NCBI GenBank assembly: GCA_937919165.1
Contig: CALFPO010000041.1
Location: 1 to 64,000, forward strand
Length of the DNA: 64,000 bases
Origin: an uncultured Bacillota bacterium
GTDB taxonomy: Bacteria; Bacillota_I; Bacilli_A; Erysipelotrichales; Erysipelotrichaceae
Direction: 5' to 3'
The notes beneath the pieces are model-generated. The model was not told the origin of the DNA. It saw nothing but the letters and a program-made list of their open reading frames with translations, and searched no databases. The position numbers and the translations under genes are program-made. Of the stretch, positions 42,192 to 50,325 are shown piece by piece (position 1 is the stretch's first letter; every line of letters starts with the position of its first letter).

Positions 42192-42234
42192 TTAGTTGTC
42201 AAAAAGTATTTTTGATATTTCTAAGGAGGAAAAC

Positions 42235-43398
42235 ATGAAAAAGCTTATTACTTTATTGATGTCTTTATTGATGGTATTATGCTTAGCTGCTTGCACAAAC
42301 ACTGCTGAGCCAGAACCAGAAGCTGAAGACAATTCACCAATCTACATTGGCTTATCAACACCTATGACAGGCAACTTCGCTGAAAATGGTCAGGGAACTA
42401 AGATTGCTGTCGAAATGGCTCTTGAAGAGATCAATGCTGCTGGCGGCATCAATGGCAGAGAACTGAAGGTTAAGGTTCAGGACTCTAAGTCAGATGCTAC
42501 AGAATCCGCAAACATCGCTACAATCTTCACAGAAGATGAAGAGATCTTAGCTGAAATCGGCGACTTCGCATCAGGTGCTTGCATTGCTGCTGCTCCAATC
42601 TACGAAGAAGCTGGTATGGTACAGCTTTCTCCAACTGCTTCTAACCCAGATTTCAACAAGCAGGGCGAATACATGTTCTCAGTATTCGGCAAGTCTGCAG
42701 ACGAATATGAATTCGTTGTTAAGTATCTTCTTAAGAAGTATATGGGAGCTGCTAACGTTGCTTCTATCTATATCGATACTGAATGGGGCGATGGCGCTCA
42801 GGCTAACCTTGAGAGCTACTGCGCTCAGGAAGGCATCACTCTTGTAGCTGCTGAACCTGTTTCAGAATCTGAATCAGACTTCACTGCAGTCATCACAAAG
42901 ATCCGTCAGACTAACCCTGACTGCGTACTTCTTCTGATGGGCTCAGAAGCAGGCGCTAAGTGCATCTCTCAGATCAAGAAGACTGACTGGGATGTTGAGA
43001 TCGCTATCTCTGGTCTTGCATACTCTTCACAGCTGATCGAACTCGGCGGCGAAGCAGTTGAAGGCGTTCTTTCAGAGATCGGTTTCGTTGCTGACAACAC
43101 TAACCCTGAACTGTATGCATTCAAGCAGGCTTTCGAAGCTAAGGCTGGAACAACTCTGAACCAGATGGAAACTTGTGCATATGATGCAACTATGCTTCTT
43201 GCTGAAGCTATGAGAAAGTGCGAAACTTTGGATCGTGCTTCTATCAGAGATGCATTATACAACTACAAGGGATTCGTTGGTTTGACTGGTCCAAAAGACT
43301 TCAACGAAGACCGTACAATCACCAACAAGGACTATAAGATCCTTACAATCGAAAATGGTGAGTGGAAAGTATTGACTGACTATACTTACATTGACTAA
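42235..43398 (+). CDS. ABC transporter substrate-binding lipoprotein, Liv/branched-chain family
   Basis: This 387-residue protein has a lipoprotein signal (MKKLITLLMSLLMVLCLAAC, lipidated Cys20) followed by a type I periplasmic-binding fold. Family features are IYIGLSTPMTGNFAENG, MALEEINAAGGINGREL and QLSPTASNPDF. It is rich in T-ending codons such as GCT and ACT compared with neighbours, which suggests high expression. AAGGAGG lies ahead of the ATG. Downstream genes suggest the ligand is a cysteine derivative rather than leucine; that is inference. Confidence 0.92.
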   Translation: MKKLITLLMSLLMVLCLAACTNTAEPEPEAEDNSPIYIGLSTPMTGNFAENGQGTKIAVEMALEEINAAGGINGRELKVKVQDSKSDATESANIATIFTEDEEILAEIGDFASGACIAAAPIYEEAGMVQLSPTASNPDFNKQGEYMFSVFGKSADEYEFVVKYLLKKYMGAANVASIYIDTEWGDGAQANLESYCAQEGITLVAAEPVSESESDFTAVITKIRQTNPDCVLLLMGSEAGAKCISQIKKTDWDVEIAISGLAYSSQLIELGGEAVEGVLSEIGFVADNTNPELYAFKQAFEAKAGTTLNQMETCAYDATMLLAEAMRKCETLDRASIRDALYNYKGFVGLTGPKDFNEDRTITNKDYKILTIENGEWKVLTDYTYID

Positions 43399-43410
43399 TT
43401 CTTAAACTAA

Positions 43411-43436
43411 AAAGGGTGGTCAAACGACCACCCTTT
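43411..43436 (+). terminator. Intercistronic hairpin after first substrate-binding gene
   Basis: AAAGGGTGGTC at 43411-43421 pairs perfectly with GACCACCCTTT at 43426-43436. The T-run is short, so it probably attenuates or stabilises the mRNA, giving more binding protein than permease. Confidence 0.7.
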
Positions 43437-43461
43437 AAATATTTGATTGGAGGTTTTACAT

Positions 43462-44325
43462 ATGCTTGTTGAACAGTTGATTAATGGAATTGGACAAGGA
43501 TTAATATATGCACTGATGAGTATAGGCTATGCCTTGATTTTTGGCGTAATAGGCCTAGTGACATTCACTCATGGTGATGTAGTAATGCTTGGTGCATTTG
43601 CGGCATACTTCGCTTTTGCGATCTTGCCAGGGAATTTCTTTGTTGCGATAATTGCGGGATTTGTCTTGAGTGGACTGATGGGATTTGTTGTGCATAGGAT
43701 ATGCTACAACAGGTTCTTCAATGCTCCTAGACAGGTTTCATTGATATGTACCATAGGAATGGGCATGTTCATAAGGAACTTCGTCCAGGTATTCATCGGT
43801 ACAGAAACAAAGCCAATTCCTGACCTGTTTGGCGCTAAGGCCATCGTGGTTGCCGGACTTAGGATCAACTACATGACATTGTTCATCCTAGCGGTTGTGC
43901 TGGTGATGGTCATCTTCCTGACGCTGTTTCTTAACTTCACGCGTCTGGGACTGTCGCTTAGATCGGTAGCTCAGGACAAGACAGCCGCTGCACTGTGCGG
44001 AATAGATACCAAGAAAGCCACAACCATCGGCAATATGCTGGGATGTGCGCTTGGTGGTGTAGCTGGCGTATTATATGCGGTTAACTATGGCTCCATCGTT
44101 CCGACAATGGGCGGATCTATTGGACTTAAGGCATTCTGCTGTGCAGTGCTTGGAGGAATGGCCAATATCCCTGGTGCAGCAATCGGCGGACTGCTTATCG
44201 GCATCTTCGAGAACTTGGGCATCGCTCTGTTCTCGGCTTCAGTAAGAGATATCGTTTCGTTCGTGTTCCTAATCGGCATCCTTCTGATCAAGCCTGAAGG
44301 CCTATTCTCAAGGAGGTCTAGATAA
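43462..44325 (+). CDS. Liv-type ABC transporter permease (LivH-like)
   Basis: This 287-residue membrane protein has about eight helices. The family motif GLIYALMSIGYALIFGVIGLVTFTHGDVVMLGA is at the N-terminus, LRSVAQDKTAAALCGIDTKKA is the ATPase-contact loop, and GLLIGIFENLG follows. The start at 43462 follows TGGAGG. It pairs with the LivM-like gene, whose ATG overlaps its stop by one base. Confidence 0.93.
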   Translation: MLVEQLINGIGQGLIYALMSIGYALIFGVIGLVTFTHGDVVMLGAFAAYFAFAILPGNFFVAIIAGFVLSGLMGFVVHRICYNRFFNAPRQVSLICTIGMGMFIRNFVQVFIGTETKPIPDLFGAKAIVVAGLRINYMTLFILAVVLVMVIFLTLFLNFTRLGLSLRSVAQDKTAAALCGIDTKKATTIGNMLGCALGGVAGVLYAVNYGSIVPTMGGSIGLKAFCCAVLGGMANIPGAAIGGLLIGIFENLGIALFSASVRDIVSFVFLIGILLIKPEGLFSRRSR

Positions 44326-45332
44326 TGAATAAGATCATACAGAAACTGAAGGAATCAGCATTCCTCAAAAGCGAGAACGGCATCATTGCCGCCGTCTTCG
44401 CCATCCTTTTCATCATCCCTATCTTCGTCAAGAACAAGACCATCCTCAATACGATCATCATCATGGAGATCTATATTCTGGTTGTATCTTCACTCAATGT
44501 CATAAACGGCTATTCCGGACAGTTCTCCGTTGGTCAGGCTGCCTTCTATTGCGTAGGCGCATATGTAGGCGGCATACTTTCGACCAAGCTGGAGATGAGC
44601 TTCTGGATCGTTCTGCCTATAAGCGGCATCATTGCGGCAATCTATAGCCTGGTGCTTTCGATTCCGACTGCCAAGCTTAGAGGCAACTACTTCACAATCG
44701 TTACGCTTGGCATGTGCGAAGTCACAAGACTGATCTGCCTCAACTGGAAGTCTGTCACCAGAGGACCTAAGGGCATATCCGGCATTCCTTCGCCTGTGCT
44801 TTTCGGCATAAAGTATCAGAGAAACATCTTCTTCTACTACATGATGCTGGCGCTATGCATACTGATGATAATCCTGACCGGAAGAATCCTCAAATCAAGA
44901 ATCGGCAGAGCCTGGCTTTCGATCAGAGAGAACCAGGACGCTGCTATGTCGCTTGGTGTCGACGCAATCAGATACAAGATGATGAACCTTGCCTACAGCG
45001 CCTTCTGGGCAGGCATTGCCGGATGCATGTATGCATACTATCAGAGATATATTGAGCCTAGCATATTCTCGATCGATGAATCATTCAACATCATGACGAT
45101 GAATGTCATCGGTGGACAGGGAACCTTGCTTGGACCAATCGTCGGTTCGATTGCCATAAAGCTGATTACCGAAGTATTCAGATTTGCGCTTGAATACCGC
45201 ATGCTGATATATTCTGCCCTGATCGTCATCATGATGTGGGTAAGACCTCAGGGTCTGGTGGGTTCCAGAAACCTGACCAAGAAGAAGGAAAAGAAAACAG
45301 ATAAGAAGACGGGAGGTGCTGAAAATGAGTAA
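44325..45332 (+). CDS. Liv-type ABC transporter permease (LivM-like)
   Basis: This is the second permease of the importer, 335 residues with about nine or ten helices. The family motif VINGYSGQFSVGQAAFYCVGAYVG lies near residue 62, LRGNYFTIVTLGMCEV and the ATPase-contact loop SIRENQDAAMSLGVDAIRYK follow, and the C-terminal tail is basic. The tail runs into the next gene's ribosome site. Confidence 0.93.
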   Translation: MNKIIQKLKESAFLKSENGIIAAVFAILFIIPIFVKNKTILNTIIIMEIYILVVSSLNVINGYSGQFSVGQAAFYCVGAYVGGILSTKLEMSFWIVLPISGIIAAIYSLVLSIPTAKLRGNYFTIVTLGMCEVTRLICLNWKSVTRGPKGISGIPSPVLFGIKYQRNIFFYYMMLALCILMIILTGRILKSRIGRAWLSIRENQDAAMSLGVDAIRYKMMNLAYSAFWAGIAGCMYAYYQRYIEPSIFSIDESFNIMTMNVIGGQGTLLGPIVGSIAIKLITEVFRFALEYRMLIYSALIVIMMWVRPQGLVGSRNLTKKKEKKTDKKTGGAENE

Positions 45333-46104
45333 CATTCTTGAAGTCAAGAGCATCTCTAAGCATTTCGGCGGACTTAAGGCTGTCGATGATGTATCGATGG
45401 ATGTAAGAGAAGGTGAAGTATTGGGCATCATCGGTCCTAACGGAGCCGGCAAGACCACATTCTTCAACCTCATTACCGGTACATATTCACTTACCAGCGG
45501 AAAGATCTTCTTTGAAGGAAAAGATGTAACGGGCTTCTCTCCTGAGAAGATGGCGGGACTTGGTATGGCTAGAACCTTCCAGAACATCAAGCTCTTCAGG
45601 TTCCTGTCCGTTCTTGAGAACATCAAGGTCGGTTTCCATATCCAACTTAAATCAAATATCTTCGATGCAATGTTCCATACCAAGAGATATAAGGAAGACG
45701 AGAAATTGGCAGGCGATAAGGGCATCGAGCTCCTGAAGCGCATCGGTCTCTATGAACAGAGAGGTCTGATGGCCGGCAATCTTCCATATGGCTGGCAAAG
45801 GCATCTGGAGATAGGAAGAGCCTTGGCTCTATCTCCAAAACTGCTGCTGCTTGATGAACCGGCAGCAGGCATGAACCCATCAGAGACTGTCGAGCTGATG
45901 AACTTCATCAAGACACTCAACAAGGATGGAATAACGATTGTCGTAATCGAGCATGACATGAAGTTCATCATGAATCTCTGCGACAGAATCGTTGTCATAA
46001 ACCATGGCCAGAAACTGGCTGAAGGAACACCTAAGGAAGTATCGAATGACCCTAAGGTCATCGAGGCTTATCTGGGAGCCGATCTATCAATCAAGAAGAA
46101 ATAG
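45325..46104 (+). CDS. Liv-type ABC transporter ATPase (LivG-like)
   Basis: This 259-residue ATPase has Walker A GPNGAGKTT, the signature region LPYGWQRHLEIGRAL, Walker B LLLLDEPAAGMNP and H-loop IEHDM. The signature has Trp where the family normally has Gln. The start at 45325 follows GGGAGG by eight bases; the in-frame GTG at 45316 overlaps that ribosome site and is less likely. Confidence 0.94.
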   Translation: MSNILEVKSISKHFGGLKAVDDVSMDVREGEVLGIIGPNGAGKTTFFNLITGTYSLTSGKIFFEGKDVTGFSPEKMAGLGMARTFQNIKLFRFLSVLENIKVGFHIQLKSNIFDAMFHTKRYKEDEKLAGDKGIELLKRIGLYEQRGLMAGNLPYGWQRHLEIGRALALSPKLLLLDEPAAGMNPSETVELMNFIKTLNKDGITIVVIEHDMKFIMNLCDRIVVINHGQKLAEGTPKEVSNDPKVIEAYLGADLSIKKK

Positions 46105-46113
46105 GAGGATGTC

Positions 46114-46836
46114 ATGAGCAGAATACTGGAAATAAGCAATCTATCTGTAAACTACGGATATGTCAGTGCCCTGAAAGACATCGAATTCTATGTCGACGAG
46201 GGAGAGATCGTAACATTGATTGGTTCAAACGGTGCCGGCAAGACCAGCACCTTGATGTCCATATCCAATCTTGTGGAAGGAAGCAAGAAGGGTGAAATCA
46301 AATTCTATGGACAGGACATTTCGCATACCCTTCCTTCAGATATCGTCAAGCTTGGCATATCGCATGTGCCAGAAGGAAGACATATCTTCCCTAATCTGAC
46401 GGTTGAGGATAACCTCAAGGTCGGTGCCTTCGGCATGAAGGAATTTGACCGCAATATGATGAATGAACTGATCGACAATGTCTATCAGATGTTCCCAAGA
46501 CTGAAGGAAAGAAGAAATCAGTTGGGCGGAACGCTGTCAGGTGGCGAGCAGCAGATGCTGGCAATAGGCAGAGGACTGATGTTTTCGCCAAAGCTGCTGA
46601 TGCTGGATGAGCCATCGCTTGGTCTTGCACCATTGGTGGTAAAGGAAATCTTTGAGCTCATCATGGATATTCGCAACAAGGGTACAACCATCCTTCTGAT
46701 TGAGCAGAATGCCGGCATGGCCTTGCAGGTAGCCGATAGAGGATATGTTCTGGAAAACGGCAGAATAACCCTGACAGGAACAGGCGAAGAGCTATCTAAC
46801 GACGAGAAAGTCATAAAAGCATATTTAGGTATGTAG
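46114..46836 (+). CDS. Liv-type ABC transporter ATPase (LivF-like)
   Basis: This 240-residue ATPase has Walker A GSNGAGKTS, GISHVPEGRHIFPNLTVEDNL (typical of LivF), the signature LSGGEQQMLAIGR, Walker B LLMLDEPSLGLAP and H-loop region LLIEQNA. It completes the five-component importer. The next gene starts nine bases later. Confidence 0.94.
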   Translation: MSRILEISNLSVNYGYVSALKDIEFYVDEGEIVTLIGSNGAGKTSTLMSISNLVEGSKKGEIKFYGQDISHTLPSDIVKLGISHVPEGRHIFPNLTVEDNLKVGAFGMKEFDRNMMNELIDNVYQMFPRLKERRNQLGGTLSGGEQQMLAIGRGLMFSPKLLMLDEPSLGLAPLVVKEIFELIMDIRNKGTTILLIEQNAGMALQVADRGYVLENGRITLTGTGEELSNDEKVIKAYLGM

Positions 46837-46845
46837 GAGGACAAG

Positions 46846-47367
46846 ATGCTAAAGACCGATCATTCTAAACAAGCTGCAGAAATAGAGATCATGAGAAATC
46901 TGATCAAGGATAGAGGCAAATATCTCTATCAATTGGCCATAAGCGCCAAGAAGAACGATCCAGACAACTGGGAGAAGATCTTCAGAGAGGGACTTACGGA
47001 ATACGGATGCGCAAATTTCCGTGCCAAATTCGCAAATGTAGAAGGTCTTGACCAGTTTGTTGAGACATACCTTTCCGATACAACCAAGAAGATCTTCGAT
47101 TCCGATCTGATCGAGAAAGACGATGAGCATCTGGTCATCAAGGCCGGATACTGTCCGCTCATGCATGCATGGGTCGAATCAGGCGGATCTGATGAATTTG
47201 TGAAGCTTCTCTGCGATATCGCCATGGATGGCGATAGGGCAATGGTCAATTCCATTCCGTCTCTTGACTTCTCTTTGAGGAAGTCGTTGGCTTTTGGCGA
47301 TGACCAGTGCGAATTTTTTGTAAAGCTAAGTGAAGGATACAGAAATGAAATCAATAAGAGAAAGTAA
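46846..47367 (+). CDS. L-2-amino-thiazoline-4-carboxylate hydrolase-like protein
   Basis: This 173-residue protein matches the ATC hydrolase family (PF14196), which opens L-2-amino-thiazoline-4-carboxylate to N-carbamoyl-L-cysteine in Pseudomonas. Family-like segments are IKAGYCPLMHAWVESG, LCDIAMDGDRAMVNSI and KSLAFGDDQCEFFVKL, with cysteines and a histidine placed as expected for a small metal or thiol active site. GGAGGA precedes the ATG. The next gene carries a second copy of this domain. The assignment rests on recalled motifs and context. Confidence 0.7.
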   Translation: MLKTDHSKQAAEIEIMRNLIKDRGKYLYQLAISAKKNDPDNWEKIFREGLTEYGCANFRAKFANVEGLDQFVETYLSDTTKKIFDSDLIEKDDEHLVIKAGYCPLMHAWVESGGSDEFVKLLCDIAMDGDRAMVNSIPSLDFSLRKSLAFGDDQCEFFVKLSEGYRNEINKRK

Positions 47368-49174
47368 AGTCGTAATAATTGGACTTGGATTCCTGATGGA
47401 ATACATAACTCCATGCTTCAAGAACGCTCTTGGAGAAAGCATGAAGACAAACATCGTCGGCGTCACTGCCGATGAAAAGGATCTTGAGGGCAAGAGAACA
47501 CGTTTGGGCTATACTGTCCTTCTCAATGACAACAAGAAGGCTCTTGAAGACGTAAAGCCTGACATCATCTTCTTTGCGCCTCCACCAACAATCGCCAAGG
47601 ATCTTACCGAAAGTGTATTGAAGCCATATTATGAATCGTGCAGGAAAGAAGGCAGACAGATACCTACCCTTTTCGCTTTTCCTCCTTCACCAGCCGGAAA
47701 GTACTATATGGATGAGATCGGTGATGACCTGCAGGTAATAAACATCATACCGAACATGATGTCAAAGGCCGGCAACGAAAGCATCGCCAACGAAAGATGC
47801 AGTCTGATCACTTATCCAAAAGAAGGCAAATGGAGCGATGAGGACAAGAAGCATGTCGAGGATTTCTTCTCGCCATTTGGCACATGCCTAAACTGCACAC
47901 CAGATAATATCCTGTATGTCCTTTCGACTGAGATCGCAACCCATCCATTGACGGAACTTTGCGATATCGCAGCCAGAAAGCTCAATGAGAAGGGTGTTGA
48001 TTGCACATATGTTGATGTCGCAAGCTTCCTTAGAGCAAAGCATCAAGAGCTTCATTCCTATACAGCCAAGAACAGCAACAACTGTTCATTGGATGCCATC
48101 AAGGATGAGGATGCCAAGAGAATCCTGGAAGATATCCTGGTATCCTGGTATGAAGGCTTATGCAGCTATATCTCAAACAATGGCCTGACTGAAAAGGAAG
48201 CCAAGGAATTCCTGGATCCGTTATTTGATATCTATTTCCATATCACTCAGGTTACAGGACGTGAAGAGATCGTAGCAAAGGCCAAGAAGGATGCCACCAA
48301 GGGCGGCATGCTGGAACTGTGCCTCGATTCATACTATGGAATAGTTGAACCATTGATCGCCAAGATCTTTGATGACAATGGAGAAAACAAAAATGACATC
48401 GATAGGATCGGATATCTGTTCGACAACATCGTCGATGCAGTAGTCGAAAGAGGAAAGGGTCTCACCAAGAACAAGGAGATCGTCTTCTCGCCTAAGCAGC
48501 ATTCGATTATGTTTGGTCTGATCGCCAAAGAGATTCTTGAGAATCTTGAGGACAGCGACAGGATTCTGTATGAAGCAGTTGCTGACTATGGAAGACAGCG
48601 TGGATCAAGAATGGCACAAAGATGCAAGGCCGACGGCAATCCTCTGGATATGGTCGGATACTTTGCCTACTCCGAGTGGAAATGGGATGAAGGCTTCAGA
48701 AAGAGCAATATCCAGTTCACTCCATACTTTGCCCACTATGTCCATGAATGTCCATGGTGCACAGCCTGGAAGGAAAGCGGACTTGAGGACTATGGCAGAT
48801 ACTATTGCCGTTGCGTAGATGAGAACATCTGCAAGGGCTTCAATCCAGAACTAAATCTCGATATGAGATCCTTCCTGAGCGGCAAGGAATATGATGCCTG
48901 CGAATTCCATTGGGTAGATGCCTGCATGGATGAAGAATTCTCAAGCAGACAGAAGAAGATCATGGAAAAGATCGGCAGCTCATGCATAAGATCGTTTGAA
49001 TATCATACAGCCCACACCTATGTGACGATGCTGAAGCACGTCAGCGCATGCGATGAAGCCAAAGCTGCAGCGATCGACAATAGAGTAAGAAAGCAGTTTG
49101 CGGAAAAGACCAGCTATCTGGAGCTTATGATGGTCCTCAAGGAATGCAATCACGACTTTGAGGTAGCAGACTAA
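47345..49174 (+). CDS. Fusion of Rossmann (P5CR-like) and ATC hydrolase-like domains
   Basis: This 609-residue protein begins with a Rossmann-type domain (VVIIGLGFLMEY at residues 9-20, IIFFAPPPTIA near 80) resembling pyrroline-5-carboxylate reductase or F420-dependent oxidoreductases. A helical domain to about residue 350 follows. The C-terminal region resembles ATC hydrolase: YGRQRGSRMAQRCKADG, YVHECPWCTAWKESG, YYCRCVDENICKGFNPEL and YDACEFHW. It is cysteine-rich there (CPWC, CRC). The ATG at 47345 has AAGGA seven bases upstream and lies inside the previous gene. It may reduce or hydrolyse a thiazoline/thiazolidine ring; the exact reaction is unknown. Confidence 0.68.
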   Translation: MKSIRESKVVIIGLGFLMEYITPCFKNALGESMKTNIVGVTADEKDLEGKRTRLGYTVLLNDNKKALEDVKPDIIFFAPPPTIAKDLTESVLKPYYESCRKEGRQIPTLFAFPPSPAGKYYMDEIGDDLQVINIIPNMMSKAGNESIANERCSLITYPKEGKWSDEDKKHVEDFFSPFGTCLNCTPDNILYVLSTEIATHPLTELCDIAARKLNEKGVDCTYVDVASFLRAKHQELHSYTAKNSNNCSLDAIKDEDAKRILEDILVSWYEGLCSYISNNGLTEKEAKEFLDPLFDIYFHITQVTGREEIVAKAKKDATKGGMLELCLDSYYGIVEPLIAKIFDDNGENKNDIDRIGYLFDNIVDAVVERGKGLTKNKEIVFSPKQHSIMFGLIAKEILENLEDSDRILYEAVADYGRQRGSRMAQRCKADGNPLDMVGYFAYSEWKWDEGFRKSNIQFTPYFAHYVHECPWCTAWKESGLEDYGRYYCRCVDENICKGFNPELNLDMRSFLSGKEYDACEFHWVDACMDEEFSSRQKKIMEKIGSSCIRSFEYHTAHTYVTMLKHVSACDEAKAAAIDNRVRKQFAEKTSYLELMMVLKECNHDFEVAD

Positions 49175-50325
49175 TGGAGATTCTCCAGAGAGCCAAGGGC
49201 ATCCTTCCTGAGCTTATTGAGATCAGAAGATGTCTGCATCGCAATCCTGAAACAGGCAACAATCTTCCAAAGACAAAGGCTTTTGTGTGCGAACAGCTTA
49301 AGAATATCGGATTTGAATGCAAAGAATTGGGCGGGGGACTTGTCGTCAAGATGGATAACGGCAAGAATAAGACCATCCTGCTTAGAGCCGATATGGATGC
49401 CTTGCCTATGAAGGAAGAGTCAGGACTCGATTTTGCATCAGCAAAAGAAGATGCAGCGCATTGCTGCGGACATGATATCCATACATCGATCCTCATCGGA
49501 ACGATAAGGCTTCTTCAGGAAATGAAGGATGATCTAGGATGCAATGTGGTCTTCATGTTTCAGGATGATGAAGAAAGAGCCTCAGGCTGCAGAGTCATGG
49601 TTGATGAAGGCGTGCTGGAAAATGTCGACTATGCCTTCGGTATCCATGTGAAGCCTGACTATCCTGTAGGCATGATCAATGTCACTGCCGGACAGAAGAC
49701 GGCATCATATGACAAGTTCTCGGTTGAGGTCATCGGCAAGGGTGGACATGGAGCTTTCCCTAAGCTTGCCATCGATCCGATCAAGATTGCCTGCGATCTG
49801 ACCATGAAGCTTGATGATCTGCCAGAGAAGCTTCTGGGAAAAGATACAAAAGGCGTAGTGACCATCGGCATGTTCAAGGCAGGATCTTCACCAAATACCA
49901 TTCCGGATAAAGCTGTCATTGAAGGAACGATCCGTACCAACAACGAAGCTGACCGAAAGAGAATCAAGGAAGAAATCGCTTCCTTGTGCAAAGAGAATAC
50001 GGAAAGCAAAGGTGCCAAGGCCATCATCGAATATGGTGCCATGGTTCCTTCTGTCACAAACAATCCTGAGCTCATCGAGCAATGCAGAGAAGAGCTTACC
50101 AACAATCTGAAAGACAAAGTCAATTTCGATTATGACTTCCTCAACGCTTCAGAAGACTTTGGCATCATATCGGCCACGGTTCCTTCTGTCTATTACAATG
50201 TAGGAACAGGCCTCAAGGAAGATGGCTATCTGTATCCAAACCATAATCCTAAGGTCATATACGACGAGACGGCAATCGCCTATGGAGTTGCGGCGCTTGT
50301 ATCAAGCGTGCTGGCAATCAGGTGA
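49174..50325 (+). CDS. M20-family amidohydrolase (likely N-carbamoyl- or N-acyl-cysteine hydrolase)
   Basis: This 383-residue binuclear metallohydrolase of the M20D group has RADMDALPMKE (metal Asp), HCCGHDIHTS, the catalytic Glu pair in QDDEERASG, a metal His in FGIHVKPDYP and GGHGAFP in the dimerisation domain. Relatives cleave N-acyl or N-carbamoyl amino acids. In the known ATC pathway an M20-type enzyme releases cysteine from N-carbamoyl-cysteine, which fits the neighbours. Its ATG overlaps the previous stop by one base, and its stop overlaps the next gene. Confidence 0.85.
   Translation: MEILQRAKGILPELIEIRRCLHRNPETGNNLPKTKAFVCEQLKNIGFECKELGGGLVVKMDNGKNKTILLRADMDALPMKEESGLDFASAKEDAAHCCGHDIHTSILIGTIRLLQEMKDDLGCNVVFMFQDDEERASGCRVMVDEGVLENVDYAFGIHVKPDYPVGMINVTAGQKTASYDKFSVEVIGKGGHGAFPKLAIDPIKIACDLTMKLDDLPEKLLGKDTKGVVTIGMFKAGSSPNTIPDKAVIEGTIRTNNEADRKRIKEEIASLCKENTESKGAKAIIEYGAMVPSVTNNPELIEQCREELTNNLKDKVNFDYDFLNASEDFGIISATVPSVYYNVGTGLKEDGYLYPNHNPKVIYDETAIAYGVAALVSSVLAIR

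Noticed and set aside
42196..42234. N-terminal extension of the first substrate-binding protein
   Set aside because: The ATG at 42235 has a consensus ribosome site and starts a proper lipoprotein signal peptide; the extension would bury it.
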